Shown here in pieces: positions 62,930 through 64,000 of a stretch of 64,000 nt of DNA. Source of the stretch: Chitinophaga pinensis DSM 2588 (GTDB lineage: Bacteria > Bacteroidota > Bacteroidia > Chitinophagales > Chitinophagaceae); NCBI RefSeq assembly GCF_000024005.1, contig NC_013132.1, positions 6,070,001-6,134,000 of the forward strand, written 5' to 3'. Within the stretch, counting starts at the first letter, position 1, and each line of letters begins with the position of its first letter. Made by a program: the position numbers and the translations under genes. A model generated the notes under the pieces. It made no database searches. It worked only from the letters and a program-made list of their open reading frames with translations, and had not been told where the DNA came from.

Positions 62930-63229
62930 ATGTCAGAAAGTGTACAAACGTCCCTCTGTAAGGAAACGATCGTGCGACGGAACGAGCGGAATTTCCTGGT
63001 AAGCCGCATCGGAGAAGAAGTCGTCCTGATGGACATCCACAACGGACAATACATAGGTCTCAATGCTGTTGGCAGCGCTATCTGGGAAAAACTGGAACAG
63101 CCTGTAGCTATTCATGATGTCGTAAACGCGCTGATGCAGGAATATGCGATCAGTATGCAACTCTGCGAGCAGGAAACCCTTCTTTTTCTTCAAAAGATGA
63201 TGCAGCACAGGATGCTGATCGTTGACTAA
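62930..63229 (+). CDS. PqqD-like RiPP recognition element (lasso B1)
   Basis: A 99-residue PqqD-family protein. The motif pattern NFLVSRIGEEVVLMDIHNGQYIGLNAVGSAIWEKL is the usual RRE fold: a beta-hairpin that binds the leader and a helix. The start is the ATG at 62930 (MSESVQTSL), with an in-frame ATG at 62918 and one at 62882 as options; the latter would leave almost no space to the divergent kinase-like start. It should bind the WxxP leader motif and hand the precursor to B2 and the cyclase. It is followed by the nucleotidyltransferase gene after four bases. Confidence 0.85.
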   Translation: MSESVQTSLCKETIVRRNERNFLVSRIGEEVVLMDIHNGQYIGLNAVGSAIWEKLEQPVAIHDVVNALMQEYAISMQLCEQETLLFLQKMMQHRMLIVD

Positions 63230-63233
63230 CCTC

Positions 63234-64000
63234 ATGCTGAACAACGAAGTCACTGTAGTATTACTATGCTGTAGGGTATATCTGCAAACCAGCGCCATCT
63301 CCGAACTTAAAACCTTTATCAGCCAGCACCCCGTCCAGTGGCAGCAGGTATATCAGCTGAGCACGAAACATCGGGTGAGGCCATTGGTATTCCAGGTATT
63401 AAGTAAACTGTCCGCCGACGTACCGGCAGAGATCCTGCAACAATTCAGGGCTTACTGCCGGGAATTCCTCCTATTTGCCGTTGACCGGCACCAGGAAGCT
63501 GCGCGTATTATCAGCCTATTACAACAGCAGGGCATCCAGGCCCGGCACTATAAAGGAACGGATTACGCCTTACTACTGTACCGTGATATCGGTATGCGGG
63601 AGTTTATTGATATTGATATCATGATTGATAGCAGTCAGACTAACCGTGTGACTGCCCTCATGCTGGCAGAAGGCTATGAGATGTACCATGAAAAATATTT
63701 CAGAAAGTATCCCGCCCATTTTCAAAGGCATATCAAAGAGGTGGCATTCGGGAAAGCTTGTCAGCGAGGCAGAAGATTCACATTCGAATTTCATTACCGG
63801 CCTACTCACGGATTAATGGATCTGCAATATTCATTTGCTGATCTGCTCGGGCCAGATTATCTGCAAAGAGCATATACTGCTGAAGACTATTATAAGCTGA
63901 TGGTGATCAACAACGGTGCCAGCGACTTCTTCCCGCACCTCCGCTCATTAATGGATATGATATTGCTGTACAGGCAGGGGCCCTTTTCTTTATCCCTGGA
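63234..64000 (+). CDS. Nucleotidyltransferase-family protein, cut by the window end
   Basis: The first 255 codons of a gene that runs past the window. The protein begins MLNNEVTVVLLCCRVYLQ and contains YKGTDYALLLYRDIGMREF and FIDIDIMID, the pattern (KG...R..DiDimi) of the NTP_transf_5 nucleotidyltransferase family. The same family is found in paeninodin- and pseudomycoidin-type lasso clusters next to the kinase and RRE genes. It was found by reading the frame, since it has no stop here. It may transfer a nucleotide or phosphate to the lasso product. It is 4 bases behind the RRE gene. Confidence 0.82.
   Translation, partial: MLNNEVTVVLLCCRVYLQTSAISELKTFISQHPVQWQQVYQLSTKHRVRPLVFQVLSKLSADVPAEILQQFRAYCREFLLFAVDRHQEAARIISLLQQQGIQARHYKGTDYALLLYRDIGMREFIDIDIMIDSSQTNRVTALMLAEGYEMYHEKYFRKYPAHFQRHIKEVAFGKACQRGRRFTFEFHYRPTHGLMDLQYSFADLLGPDYLQRAYTAEDYYKLMVINNGASDFFPHLRSLMDMILLYRQGPFSLSL

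Overview
The window reads as chromosomal DNA of a Bacteroidota bacterium, most likely a Chitinophaga-type member of the Chitinophagaceae. This is an inference from several signs. The type VI secretion locus is of the Bacteroidota-only subtype iii. There are secreted glycan-active lipoproteins with ricin-type lectin tails, a TonB-dependent receptor, TAnnTTTG-type promoters with weak Shine-Dalgarno sequences, and AT-rich heptamer repeats between genes. No rRNA, tRNA, CRISPR array, transposase or integrase gene was seen.

Layout. 1-3.3 kb: the end of a sensor kinase overlapping a sigma-54 response regulator, convergent with a second, GAF-type sigma-54 activator. 3.5-8.6 kb: two lectin-tailed lipoproteins (an SGNH esterase and a GH71/GH99-like glycosidase) and a sialate O-acetylesterase. 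8.6-10.5 kb: an AraC regulator and a quinone-oxidoreductase-like enzyme. 10.7-30.5 kb: one long leftward T6SS-iii operon running tssO, tssP, tssR, tssH, tssB, tssC, hcp, tssE, tssF, tssG, tssN, tssK, candidate effector, vgrG, unknown, PAAR-HINT, coiled-coil membrane protein, unknown. 30.7-36.1 kb: L,D-transpeptidase, zinc alcohol dehydrogenase, FMN-binding protein and an LtaS-like sulfatase. 36.3-40.5 kb: an OmpR-type two-component system followed by a TonB-dependent outer-membrane protein. 40.8-45.8 kb: sbcDC, convergent with an HtrB-like acyltransferase. 46.9-54.6 kb: a lone receiver, several unknown secreted or membrane proteins and a DinB-like protein. 55-56.4 kb: an SDR enzyme and its probable TetR repressor, with three matching operator palindromes. 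56.6-59.3 kb: three tandem tail-collar (MdpB-like) proteins and a formyltransferase-like enzyme. 59.3-64 kb: a lasso-peptide cluster that runs off the right edge.

The most interesting region is the lasso cluster. Two short genes at 59344-59478 and 59545-59673 (minus strand) encode precursors with a WxxP motif, Thr at -2, Gly at core position 1 and Asp at core position 8. A perfect 32-bp palindrome lies between them. They sit downstream of the cyclase, the B2 protease and an HPr-kinase-like protein. A divergent arm carries the PqqD-like recognition element and a nucleotidyltransferase-family gene that is cut by the window edge. The kinase and nucleotidyltransferase suggest a phosphate- or nucleotide-decorated lasso peptide.

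The T6SS operon carries its own payload module: a 244-residue candidate effector before vgrG, and a PAAR-like protein ending in a complete HINT autoprocessing domain with only four residues after the cleavage motif, as if the toxin had been lost.
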